Assembly: GCF_040183065.1 (NCBI RefSeq)
Contig: NC_091121.1
Span: forward strand, 63,086,287 to 63,150,286
Source: Periplaneta americana
Lineage: Eukaryota; Arthropoda; Insecta; Blattodea; Blattidae
Length of the DNA: 64,000 nt
Direction: 5' to 3'
The translations under genes and the position numbers were made by a program. Under the pieces are notes generated by a model. That model made no database searches, was not told the origin of the DNA, and saw nothing but the letters and a program-made list of their open reading frames with translations. This document shows, one piece after another, positions 10,701 through 24,374 of this stretch (within the stretch, counting starts at the first letter, position 1; each line of letters starts with the position of its first letter).

Positions 10701-13700
10701 TTCAAAACTAATTTTTATGACTTATCTCCCTTTACCCAAACAACACAAAATTATTCCATCATATTACAGTCATCAATAATAAATAATTAGCCTACATTAT
10801 GCCTATTTGAAAATATGTTATTGAAGTTCAAGAGAATTTTTACTAAATCTATTTTATGTATCATTTTAGACACTAAATGGAAGAGAACACATGCGTCATT
10901 GTTATCATCTGATAGATAAAATAGTTGATTCAATAAACAAGTATACAGCACTTGTATTGTCATTGTCTATCCTAACCATTTAATACAAAATTCGTGAATA
11001 AGAATAAGTCCCAAAGAGGGCGATGGACTTTAAAGTACGATAAAATCCCTAGTATGGAAGTAGGTATATCTGGGAAGCCAGGGTCGTAAATTTATCTTGT
11101 CCCTGAGAGAGAATTCCAGGTAAAATTTGTCGACTATTTCTCGCTCATGTTTATTTCGGTGCTGAATAACGTCTGCAATTGAAAGCGTTGTAATCAGTAA
11201 ATTACTCCTGCACTAGAAAGTAGTTTTCATTCTTGATCTTATTTCTAATTCTGAATACATAAAAACCTACTTTCATAGTAAGACATTAATGGTCTTCCTT
11301 TATTTCAGGGATTCACATGTTCCAATACATCCCCTCTAGTTGCACCCACTGGCGCCAAAAATGTGAGTACATGTTATAGACCAACGAGTTAGAAAGAGAA
11401 AGATATAGAGTGGTCATTGCGCCGCCATGTTTGAAGAAAATTGAACGACCGTCCGCCATGAACTTATGTGCCCAAAACAAAGTAGGCGTGGCGATAATTG
11501 ACATTAGAATCGTCTGCTGTCAAAATTTCGTTTGCATAAATCAGTTAAACTGAAGTGGAAAAACCTAGTATTTCGTCAAATACGTGCTAGGAACTTAATC
11601 TAAACTTATGTACGCTATATTTAAAACACTTGAGCTATTCCTAGAAGGAATGCATAAAAGTATAACCTAAGCAAAATTGGCATTTAGTATGACGAGAAGT
11701 CCTAGCAAATACACTGAAGAAAATGTTAATATTCCTACGTTCTTTTAAATGATATGGATGATTTTATTAAATTGTTTTCCCAGTCTCTACACGTTGCAAA
11801 ACTATTTATTATACCATAAGATAAAGAATGAAAGGCCCTAACTGTAGTAAACAACCTTTACCGCCAAGCTTGTAACTTGGGTAAAACATGACCAAACACG
11901 CTTCCAGGTTTTTTTTTTTTTTTTTTTTTTTACAGTAGAGTATAATTATCGAAATGTGAATGTGAGGCCAACAGCCGACTGGTCTGTCTGAGCCTTTCAA
12001 GAGCTGTGGCACCACAGATTATTATTAGTGTATAATTAAGCACCCACGTATAATAATGGGGTAAGTAGTTACGAAATATATTCATACTTACCCCATTATT
12101 GCACGTGGGTGCTCAATTATGTTCTTTCATGTCTTTCCAGTCAAAATACTAACAACACTACGACCTACCCCAGAGTTTTGCGTTATTTTGGATGCGAGTG
12201 TCGAAATATAATTTTAATATTTGATTGCTATTACTGGGTTTGAAACGGAATTGTAGTGGTTTTATTCGTATTTAGATTAACTTTATTACTAGTGAACCAT
12301 TTATTTGATTAATCGTTTGTCTTCGAAATAGGCCTACTTTTTATAAGCTACAGCTCATCGTCTTCTATAAGCAGTAAGGACATAAGGAGCAGAAATAAAG
12401 GATGCCGGTGTCGAAATACAATTTTAATATTGTATTGGTATTTGTTTTTCACTGGGTCTGAAACGGAATTGTAGTGGTTTTATTCGTATTTAGTTTAAGT
12501 ACATTACCAGTGACTATTTATTTTGTTTACACATTTATGCATAAAAAATGCTGCTAATTAACAAAACTATGGACTTAACTTCATAAAATTTACATGAAAT
12601 ATGATATATCAGTTGTCTTTTTCCTTTTGACGTTGCAGTTATATGCAGCACACACAACAGGCATGTTTCTTCTTTATTTTTTTGTAGTTCTTACCTCCGT
12701 TATACAACATTGTAAGCAGACGAATTTTTACAAAGGTGGGCGCTTAGTTCAGATCTGCCGTGTTTTGCGGTGGCACCGCAAAGAGCGCTGTACAGGACAA
12801 CATGGCCACTCTATATTCTTCTCTTTCTATCTCGTTGTTATAGACCCATTATTCCTTTTTTTTAACGTATTTCAATAGTTTTCATTACCAGCATGTTATA
12901 AGCTGCACATGAGTAGGCCTACCTAGTGTTATGCTATCGTGTGGTTCACTAATGCATTTTAAGTCTTTAATGGCTATAGAAACGTTATGCAAAAATATGG
13001 AAATGCCGCATTAACTTCTCAACCAGGGCCGAGCAACTGGAGCAAATAAGAGAAATGAGCAGTATAAATACTAGTGAGCGGCAACTGGGAGCGCAATGTT
13101 GGCAATGTTACGTGCTTAGAGGTGATTCAAACATTTAACTGCAGTACGGCAGCATTTTCAAATTTAACGTGACGATATCCATTGTTTCAAATATTGAAAA
13201 ACTTTGATGAAATGAAAAGACTCCAAAAATCTCATAAATCAAATAAATAAATGTTTCAAATTGATTTTATGTGTACGAGTATAAAAAAGACAATTTATAA
13301 ATTCATAATACTTCGAAATTTTATCACTAAGGAGGCATTGAGAATAATATTTTTAGCTTTAGTACAATCATTAATACATTATGTATAATAAATTGGGGTG
13401 GAGTAGCATCATCTGTACTTAATCCATTAATTTTATTACACAGATGATTAATAAAAATGTGTCTAACCAGAAATATGGATTACCCAACAAATTTAATTTA
13501 TACAGATTTTAAAGTATTAACTATTGAAGAAATTTATAAACATAGTTTACTAACTTACTACCACAGAAATCAAATAAAACATAAATCTAATCGACATGAA
13601 TATCGTACTAGAAGATAAAAGTCTACTTTCCCATTAATTGAGCCTAAATGTCATACAAGTGCAGCTCTTAAACATGGTGCTAGTTTCGGCCCAAGACTTT

Positions 13701-15468
13701 ATAATAAAATTACAAACCATTTTCCAAATTTGAAATATCTTAAAGTTGATGACTCGTATCTCTGTCCTACAGAAAGCTCTGGGCACCAATCCGATGTCCT
13801 TCGCTGCGCCTGGAAAAAACAACGACGCGTTTGTTATGGACATGGCGACTACATCTGTAGCAGTTGGAAAGGTAAATTATTTGTCACCAATTGGGTTTTA
13901 AGCAAGGGAAAAGTACAAAACAGGGAGCTGTAAATTATCATATGAAATTTGTTTTGCAGTTCATTTTGATTGATGTGGTAGATAGCTACTGTTGATGATA
14001 TGGAATATTTTATATACTCGTATTTTAATGTTATTTCCTGTTGTACACAATACTACCATAAAATTGAACCCAACTAGTTATAAATATAAAAGGAGTTTCA
14101 GATTTAATATTCGGCGATATTTCTCAACTCATCGGTGTCCATTAAGTGATTCCCGACTCACTCTGTAATAACTATGGAACCTACAATTTAACTCCCCCTC
14201 AACCCTTCTGCGTCCCGTAAACATCATCCCTGTTTACTATCACTAGAACACGAATTAAAAAAAAAACATTTTAACTTACAAGCAAACATTCTAATGGAGG
14301 TAGATAGAAAAATTTTTTTCTTCCACCATGTTAATAATGTCCAAGCAAGTAGTCTACTTATACAAGTTTTTGCCACTTTAGCGCAATTACGAGAGCCCCC
14401 CCCCACAAAGTCAGTTTCCCTGGCGCCGTTTACATAAAGAAAACACAATTTCATAGAAAGATTTATTTGAACAGATACGGATATTGTTCAACTATTATTC
14501 AACATATTCTCCACCGGAATTGAGACTTTTTCATACCGGTGGATCAACTTTTGCATCCCTGTGTCGTAGAAGTATGCCGCCTGAGATCGGAACCACCTTT
14601 CTGATATGTGTGTATGTTCTGAAGAGTTTGTTCAAGCATCGAATCAAGAAATAGATTAAATAATTGTATTAATATAGGCCTGTTTTGATTAAGTAAATTA
14701 AATTGATAAATTAGATCATGTGACACAACAAAGACATCTGTTTTCAATTACCAAGTTCTGAACTACACGATTGTAAGTAATTCATATTTATATTCTGTTA
14801 GCGCATTTTACAATTTTTTTGTTATTTTATTTCATTCGCTAAATAATCCTAATTAATATCACTCTCGATTTTTTAGTTTCTCTAACTAAATTTGTTTCCC
14901 TAGATAAATTTATCCACAACGAAAGTTACATGTAAATTAATATTTAACCTCAAAAACTTCTTAGACACACAACACAAAATAACAATTTTTGTGCATGGGA
15001 GCTTAGAGACAAACCTGGAAAAATTTTGTTGGTAAAGGACATGTAGGGTCTAGTATTACTCTTATTGTAATGAGATATACTGTAAATAAACTATAAAATA
15101 TACACACATACCATCGCTACTAATATCATAGATTTAAAATTATGCTAAAGAATCCATACTGTAGGCCTACTCTATGTCCCAAAAACACAGAGAACTTACG
15201 AACACAGGTAATCAACCTAGTAATTTTTAACTGTACGTATCTTATTGTGAAAAGCAACAGACCACTAGGCCTATTGTTTAATATTAACTCTATATCCACT
15301 CTACATTTTTTAATGTAAAAATCTCCGAAATTATTCATGAATACGCAACATTTTTTCTGTGCGTAACAAATGTATGTCGATGAAATCACACGTCAAGGGC
15401 GCTTTCTGATTTCACTTATATTTTCATTGCGTGTAACAGGATTCTTAAATACAAATACAGTGAATATA

Positions 15469-15530
<62 letters not shown>

Positions 15531-18500
15531 TAGACTTCGTGGAATTTCCACGAGAATCGTAAGGTTTACTACGCACGCGGTATAGACTGTATGAGAAGGG
15601 AGCATGTAACGGATGGAGTATCATGCCTCCGATGTAAACACTGAGCAGTATACTGCGGTTACAATAAAACCTGTATCCTGCATTCAAGAAATATAATGAA
15701 TGATCATTAAAGTAGGAAATGTCTAAACATGTAAATACGTAATTATTTTGTAGTGAGATATATTAACTCTTAAAATTTAATGTAAAATACTCACATCATC
15801 CTTGAATATGTGCATTGCAGTGAAGAGTTACGTACATTTTGAGCGACTGCAAAGTGAACCTCCTCCGATGGTCACTCAAACAGTTTTTATATTGGTAAAA
15901 TGTAATAGGTGGATATTTGAAGAACGGGAAGTCACTACTTTTTAGTACACCAACTTCAGACGTCTTGTCATGATCTGATAGTACATCATTTATAATACGA
16001 AGTTGTGAATAGGCAGAATTTTAGCAATAATGTTTCTCAACTTACATTTCATTTTTTCTGAAATTAGTGAATTGTTATTTTGTATAACGGTTTGTGATAC
16101 TTTATCCACTATATTAAGGGCGTCTGAGAGTTTTAGTTTAGACGATTCTAACAGGATGATGCTTTTGGACACGATTTTAAAATTAGAATCAATGAACAGA
16201 ATATCTTCCAATAGCCGTTCAGAAGGCAATGATTTTACAGCTGCAACAGCGGAACTGTCTGTGCTATCCAATGCATCAATTACTTCCATTATTTTGTCGT
16301 AATATTCTGCATAATAATTAACAGCATCCAACCACGTTTTCCAACGGGTCAAGACTGGCTGCGGGGGTAAGGGTATTCCAGGGGCAATTGTTTGGAACAG
16401 CAACACTCTCATTGTAGTATGTTTGATTGAATTCTTGCCTGCACTGAATAAATGTTAAGCTTTGACTGTTCCATCCACAGTAATGCAAAAACAAGTGCTT
16501 ACATAGATATATATTAGCTGTAGCTGCTTTATCTATTTGGACCGGTCACATCTCTTAACATGAACTGCTTATACTACGAGACCGGGAGGTCGCTCACCTC
16601 TTCTATACTACCGTACATCGGCAACCTGATTGCATGTTGCGTGTGGCAATTCAACGAAGTTTAATGATAATAATAATAATGCCAATTTTATAGCATTATG
16701 TTAAAACTAGTATCGAAATCCGATATTCGTAATCACCAGAAGTTTTCTTAATAGATCGAGTTGTTTATGAAGAAAGGTGAGAAAATTCCTCTCGGCTGGG
16801 CTGTGGGACCTGATGGACTACCCAGCACGGACTCGAAGATTGCGTTTAGAAAGGGCTCTCTGATGCCACTCGGTGGCGTTGAGTTTGGCCACAAGGGCTA
16901 CGCGTTGTCTCTCATGGTGGAATCACTCTGTGGAATCCTCGGCGGTAAGTAGTAGGAGGGATCTTGCGTTGTTCTCGATCTCCGTTTTTTAGTCAAAACG
17001 AGTACACGTAGTTAGATTAAAAATAGAGTGCGGTATAGGGATTTAAGGCTTGTTACGGGCGTCACATTGAATGATTCTGCAAACCAGGACGCGAATTAAC
17101 GGAACTGATGGGGACGGGGGGAATTTCCCCCTCAGTAGGAAGTATTCTCCTACCTAACAAAGTTATCCATATTTCCCTGGCTGGAATAACTTTTATCCCA
17201 CTCTAATAAGTAAGACAGTAATAGTTAACTTTTCAACTTTTAAATACAGGCAAATTCTTACATGATACGCCAGGCATGCCAGAAATCAGACTCTAAATGT
17301 GCAGTTATGTGCGCGGATCGTCGGTCTGTGCAGACTGCATCATTCAAGGGTTGCTCTTACCAGTTCTTAGCTGTAAGGGTGTACAATAATCTATTCTGCG
17401 CTTCTAGGGTTGGATTAAATAGGCATTTGGACATTATAAACATACTTAGCAGAAGGAAAAAAACACGGGTATTATCAGTGTCTATATTTGAAAATTGTAA
17501 CACAAGAAACTTTATGCTTACTCAATTATACTTCACAAAGTAGTGGTTTGTAAAGCATAATTTATTAATATGATTTTTATATAGTATTTGAAGAGAAAAA
17601 TATATTGCAGTAATTTCGAAACAACAAAAAACGAACAAGTATTTCATTTTACGTAGTAGATACTAATTTTTTTTAAAGTAATAGACTCTATTTTTTATTG
17701 TTCGTCAAGCATTATTATTTATTGGGACTTTGGTACACGAATATTAAAGAAAATGTACTCCCAATTAATTACATGCAGTAGGATATTGTAAAGTTTTTAC
17801 ACTGAAATAATTTCCTTGCTGTATGCCAATATAAATTAACATTAATATTAATAAATAATATAAATTAAGCTTAGAATTTAAATTACATATAGTGTATTTG
17901 GAAAACGTTGAGAGCAAGTATCAATAAGTTGGGAGAGTTACTGAAAGAAATTAAAAGTGTAGTTCACAAGCTGTGAAGCGACGATAGTCTCTCTATGTCA
18001 GGTTTAAAGATTTATTAATGTAACTATATTAGCATAATATAGTGACGTGAGATGGAAAATTTGTCATATATTTTTCCAGAAAAATTTTCCGCCTTGCAAA
18101 TAGTTGCTTTCTTCGCTCCTTACAACTTCAAGAGCCTCACATGTATTCCTCACTATATTCTCATCACTTATCAGCTTATGAAATGGAAGTCGTAACTCGT
18201 CTAAACTTTGATGGCTGTGGTAGTACAGACTCCAAAACAACGCCATTGTCAAGTTTATTTTTCCGTGGGAGTACTGATTAAGAAATAAGCGCTGGCAATA
18301 TATTTTGAGAACTTTACTAATCTGATATAAACTGTCACAACACTATTACCTCAACATGGGCTGAGGAAAGCCTTTCATTTTAAAATAATTATTGTTGGCT
18401 GAGGAAAGCATTATAACAATTATGTTATATGATTCGTAATTTCTCTTCTTCGTTATGTGTGAACTCCTCACTTTGTTTATCATAACTCATTCACAGCCAC

Positions 18501-21500
18501 AGCAAAATCAGGCACCCGTACTGAAACTGCGTTACTGAAACAAAAGCTCATATGCTGTTGCAGATCTGTATAGCCCTGTCGCGTTCCCCTCCAAGGCGAT
18601 TCACTCCCTCCAGGTAGGGGAATAGAAAGTGCACATCGCACAGAGATTACTGCACAATGTGCGCGACTGCACAATGTGCAGGGTTTTGGCATGCCTGTGA
18701 TACGCAATCAGGGCTGGGTACTTGAAATACGTAGATGTATTTAAAATACATTTGTATTATAATTTGAAAGGAATTTTCGAAAATATTTCGTATTTGTTAT
18801 GTAAATAGATAAAATTAGCGTATTTCGTATTTAAGACTCGGAGTTCAATATATCGTCTGTTATTTGTTAGGCTGATATGCAGATAATGTAAACTTATGTT
18901 AAAATTCTGATTGGGGCTTTCTGATTGTAAACATTAGGTTGTCTCATAAGTAATGTATTTTTTTTTTAGTTTAATGTTTTGTAAATTCTAATGATTTCTT
19001 TAGTTGGGCAATGCAATTTACAGGACGTCATGGTTATTATTGTGTACTTATTGTAAACATGTGACTGACAGTCAATATTACACATTATATAAAATAGAGG
19101 TGATAAAGTTTGAGATTACAGCCCTTCTAAAGCACCATTGGGAACAAGATTACATAAAAAGCTGCTGCCGCGACTCGAAGAATATGTCAAGTCGAGGGTG
19201 AAGGTGTCGTTAGTGAGTTTGTAGCACACAAATGGTTCCAGAGTTTCAATAATGCAGAAGGAGACATTAAAGATTTACAACCTGAGGTGTAGAATATTAA
19301 GAATGCATGCTTAATTACGGAGAAATCCCCATAAAAGAGTAGACCCCTACTCATAGGTTTTCAGAAGAACTTGGTTCTTCAAAAGATACAATTCATCGCT
19401 ACATTAAAACGCTTAGAAGATCATACAGAAGATATAGATCTATACCTCATGAATTGACACCTGAACTGGCTCAACGCAGATTTATTATGCCTATCTATGT
19501 CCTCTGTGTTGCCTACATTCAGGACAGTCCAGAAACATAATTTCCCCTTGCATGTACAGTATGTGCGTATTTATGTATGTATATTATGGCACAGAACGAG
19601 TATGTACAGTACATACAATATGTATGTATTTATATAGGTTATTTTACGACGCTTTATAAACATCTTAGGTTATTTAACGTCTGAATGAGATGAAGGTGAC
19701 AATGCCAGTGAAATGAGTCAGGGGTCCAGCACCGAAAGTTACCCAGCATTTGCTCATATTGGGTTGAGGGAAAACCCCGGAAAAACCTCAACCAGGTAAC
19801 TTGCCCCGTCCAGGAATCGAGCCCGGGCCACCTGGTTTCGCGGCCAGACGCGCTAACCGTTACTCCACAGGTGTGGACTGTATGTATGTATGTATGTATG
19901 TATGTATGTATGTATGTATGTATGTATGTATGTATGTACGTGTGTATGCATGTGTATACAGGGTGTTTCAAAAATACGGGGCTTAATTTCATGTATGTAT
20001 TTCCCACATGTAGACAATCAAAATAGTTCATTACAACATGTGTCCGGAAATGCTTTATTTCCGAGTTATGGCCTTCACAACATTGAAATTCACCGGAACG
20101 TCTTTCTTTCCGCAGGTCGTTGCCGTCAAAGGAGACATTAAGAGGACACTCTGACAGTTCATTCCGAGGCGAAGGTTACATTCAGTGTTGTGTAGGAGTT
20201 AGACTGTGCCACATGTATTCAAATCAAGAGCTGGCAGAGATACACTTCATGTAGGTACGGTAAGGCGGACGGCAATGCTGCGCTGGCTCGTCGTTTGTAC
20301 CAGGAGAGGTACCCACAGCGACAATGTCCAGATCGGAAGACATTTGTACGTCTCCATTACCGTCTGTGCGAGTATGGAAAATTTAACTCTCCTGGTTTGG
20401 GAAGGGGACAACCAAGATCTACAACTCCAGAAGTACAGGAGGAGATTCTGGAGGCTGTGAACATGACTCCTTCCATCAGCACACGAAGGGTAGCGTTGCA
20501 AGTCAATGTTCCTCATACGACTGTCTGGAGACTGTTGAAAGAGTACCGTATCAATTGTATCCTTATCATTTGCAACGTGTATAGGCCCTGTCACCAGCAG
20601 ATTAACCTGCACGAGTTAGGTTCTGTCAGTGGTTCTTGCAGCAGTGTGGTGTAAATCCGAACTTTCCTGCCTTAGTATTATTTACAGATGAAGCACAGTT
20701 CACACTAGATGGCATAACAAATTTCCACAATCAGCATGTATGGGCGTATGAAAACCCACATGCAACTGTTCCATCTCATCACCAGGTGCGGTTCTCCCTC
20801 AACATGTGGGCCGGTATCATTGGTGATCGATTAGTTGGACCCCATGTACTTGTGAACAGACTTACGGGGCAGGCGTACACAAACTTCCTGGAAAACACCA
20901 TACCTCATGTTTTAGAAGACACTCCACTGATCAATCGTCAACACATTCACTTCTTGCATGATGGCGCTCCTGCACACTTCAGTCGTACGGCTCGTTGGTA
21001 CTTGGATCGAAGGTTTCCTGATCGATGGATAGGTAGAGATGGCCCAATTGCTTGGCCTCCACGCTCACCTGATCTGAACCCTTTCGATTTCTACTTGTGG
21101 GGCCATTTAAAATCATTGGTTTATTCGTCTCCGGTGCCTGATTTGGAATCCCTTCGGAATCGAATTGTGGCATGTTCTGAGGACATACGCAATACTCCTG
21201 GAGTTTGGGATCGTGTTCGCAGGTCAATGAGACATCGATGTGAGGTCTGTATTCAAGCAGGAGGTGGACATTTTGAACATCTTCTGTAATGACAACGACC
21301 TGCGGAAAGGAAAACGTTCCGGTGAATTTCAATGTTGTGAAGGTCATAACTCGGAAATGAAGCATTTCCGGACACATGTTGCACTGAACTATTTTGATTG
21401 TCTACATGTGGGAAATACATACCTGAAATTATGCCCCGTATTTTTGAAACACCCTGTATTTATTTACATACTTGTCTATTTATTTATTTATTTGTTTGTT

Positions 21501-22687
21501 TGTTTGTTTCTTTCTTTCTTTCTTTCTTTCTTTCTTTTTTTTTTCTTTCTTTCCTTATTGATTTACCTATTTACTGGATTGAAGTGCGTATGCAATATAG
21601 TTCAATATTATCCTTATGAAGCACTTCGTTTTCAGATGCTTTGTACGGACCGTTCATCCGGAAATGGAATACAAGGGAAGAGGAAGCCAATCTGGCTCAC
21701 TGTTTCGTCTGCATCAACCCGGAATTCTTTCCTGCTGGATTTAAGGACCGTATGAGCTGTCTGATGGATTACCTCAGAAAGATGCCACCCGTAAGACCGA
21801 TTATCTCTGTATCCTAAACGGCATACATATCTTAAATGAATTTAGTTTTCTACTTTAAAGTTAGCTTTACCGTAAAAAATCACGGAGTGCATTTCGAATC
21901 TAATCTCAATTGGGATACACATATTAAATATATGTACATGTAAGAAGACATACTCTATTCTCCATTCACTAAAAAGATTGTATCATTATTCATCTGAATT
22001 AAAACAGACGCTGGTACAGACACTCATTCTATCTCACTTCGATTATTGTGACGTTTTGTTCAGTGATCTCAGGATTGATTCCACTCAGAAACTACAGCGT
22101 GTTCATTTGTAATGTTCGATACAATGATCATAATTATCTCACCTTCTTTCGAGAAGTTTTATCATGGCTTAGGTTATATGAGAGGAGAAATCTGTACTCG
22201 CTTTCTCTCTTATATCGAATTATGCACACTTCATCCCCCTCTTTTTATTCGCCCGTTTTCATACTCTTTCTCGCTATCATGATATTTAATACTCGATCAC
22301 AACGCGATAACACGCTAGAAATTCCACTTCACACATCATCTCTGTATTCCTCATCTTTCACTGTTGCTATCTCTCGTCAATGGAACTCTCTGCCGCCTGA
22401 AGTCAAGGGCTGCCTAACATTGAAATCTTTCAAATCCAAGTTAGAAAATTATCTTCTGACGAGTTGCCAAACTAACTTACTATTATGACAAGTGTTGTAT
22501 TGCATATTTCTACGTATTCACATTTTTTTATGTTCTAGTGACATTTAACTTATTTTAACTTTTTGTTTTCATATTTCCCGATAATGGTATATCTATAATG
22601 TGATAACTTGAGCTATATACAATCATAATTTTCCTTACTGTGTGTACCTAAAAATATTGTATTCATTGTATGCTTTGTACTTCACTA

Positions 22688-22747
<60 letters not shown>

Positions 22748-23008
22748 CTTATTTCTTTATACTTTGCATGTCTCATTTATTTTGACCTGTTGTTCACATT
22801 GTATTATGCTTTTTTCTTTCTTTCCGTATGTTATATATTAAGCATTATTTCTACTTGCTTGTTGTTTACATTATATTATTATTATCTTATTCAGTGTAAA
22901 ATTGTAGTGTACTTTGTAAATTTGTAGTGTTTTTTTGTAAAGGAATTTTACTCCTGGTTGAGTGTTAGAGAAGACCGTATAGCCTTAACTCTTCCAGGTT
23001 AAATAAAC

Positions 23009-23073
<65 letters not shown>

Positions 23074-23233
23074 GAGTGTATAATTTTATCTTCACTTAAT
23101 TTACAGATTGAGAGTAAAGTAGTAAATCAGATTAGATGAGATACTATTACTGTAAAGAGGCAATGGTGGATTCACTATCTTAGGAGAAATCAAAATGCTT
23201 CTAGAAATACTTACTTACTTACTTACTCACTTA

Positions 23234-23331
<98 letters not shown>

Positions 23332-24317
23332 GGCTTTTAAGGAACCCGGAGGTTCATTGCCGCCCTCACATAAGCCCGCCATTGGTCCCTATCCTGAGCA
23401 ATATTAATCCATTCTCTATCATCATATCCCACCTCCCTCAAATCCATTTTAATATTATCTTCCCATCTGTACGTCTCGGCTTCCCTAATGGTATTTTTCC
23501 CTCCGGTCTCCCAACTGTGGTCGTACCAGAGAATCAGTCCCATTCCGAGGCTTATTTGAAGGATTCGTAACAAGCTTTTTTTTACGGTGATAGGTTGTTA
23601 GCCCTTCGCCCAACCCCCAAGCTGGAGGACCACCCTTCATCGGTTGCCCGCGACTGCTTATTCAATATATTCATAGCTACCCTCCATATCTGGAGGCCGT
23701 CTCCTCGATCCGCAACCTGAGGACACGCCATGCCGTGGTGATAGGGACCCACAATACATGGGCTTCTAGAAATTATCTACCAAAATACTTTCGTTCGGTT
23801 TCATCAACCATGAGAAAGAGAAGTTGAAAAAATTGAATGTCAATGCTGAAGTTTACGATATTCCTGAGAGCTTCTTTTAATTTCATCAACGTTCATGAAT
23901 GCTTTATTATTCAAACCAATGATCAAATTTTTCAGATAATCCTATAGATTCAAAATCCCATATATCCACTTTCACAAATTAAAGGATTTTGACAGTAACT
24001 GGTGGAAAATAGAGGGAATTTTCAATCTAACATGACTTCTAACAAACCTTTAGCTTCAAACTTAGTGGCTTTTTGAATTCAAACTACGTATATTAATCAT
24101 TAGAATTCATTCTTAGCAAGCAATACGTGGGCATAACTTATCATAGACCCATAATCTTCATTTTTAAACTCAAATACAAATAAAACATTAAAACCAATAT
24201 AACTGCAGTTTCATTTTCGAAACCCAGATAGGTCGGCCTTATTGGCTTTGAGGTTAACAACTTTTGTCAGGTTTACTACGCTGCCATCTAGTTATTACAT
24301 AAGAAGTCACATCATAA

Positions 24318-24374
<57 letters not shown>

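Larger units (their letters stand above)
9160..11308 (+). other. Intron 3 of dehydrogenase gene
   Basis: 2.1-kb intron. A 40-bp-arm hairpin (10451-10541) and a partial family A MITE (10549-10632) are the only structures found. 9165-10400 and 10640-11300 show nothing recognisable. Confidence 0.7.
11363..13772 (+). other. Intron 4 of dehydrogenase gene
   Basis: 2.4-kb intron. Contains an inverted 57-bp repeat pair (about 11374-11430 and 12790-12845), a 22-base T run (about 11910-11931), a compact hairpin (12032-12120), a direct duplication (about 12189-12305 and 12405-12520) and a LINE fragment (13329-13747) ending about 25 bases before exon 5. Confidence 0.75.
13872..16754 (+). other. Intron 5 of dehydrogenase gene
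   Basis: 2.9-kb intron. Holds a mariner C-terminal scrap (about 14470-14600, minus), a degenerate relative of the 10451 hairpin region (about 14790-14905), an ATA microsatellite (about 15474-15524) and a hAT-like fragment (15990-16500, minus). Elsewhere nothing recognised. Confidence 0.7.
16945..21635 (+). other. Intron 6 of dehydrogenase gene
   Basis: 4.7-kb intron, the longest of the gene. Holds a mariner relic (18934-19500), a SINE (19637-19877), a TATG microsatellite, a DD41D element (19959-21456) and TTTA/TTTG/TTTC runs (21457-21547) close to exon 7. 16950-18930 shows nothing certain; the segment near 18706-18850, beginning cagggctgggtacttg, may be one end of a hAT-like repeat. Confidence 0.75.

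Noticed and set aside
17262-17543. 93-codon + strand frame
   Set aside because: No family resemblance and no splice sites; lies inside intron 6.
18064-18252. Minus-strand 62-codon frame with a protein-like composition
   Set aside because: No recognised motif, short, no neighbouring exons; chance frame cannot be excluded.
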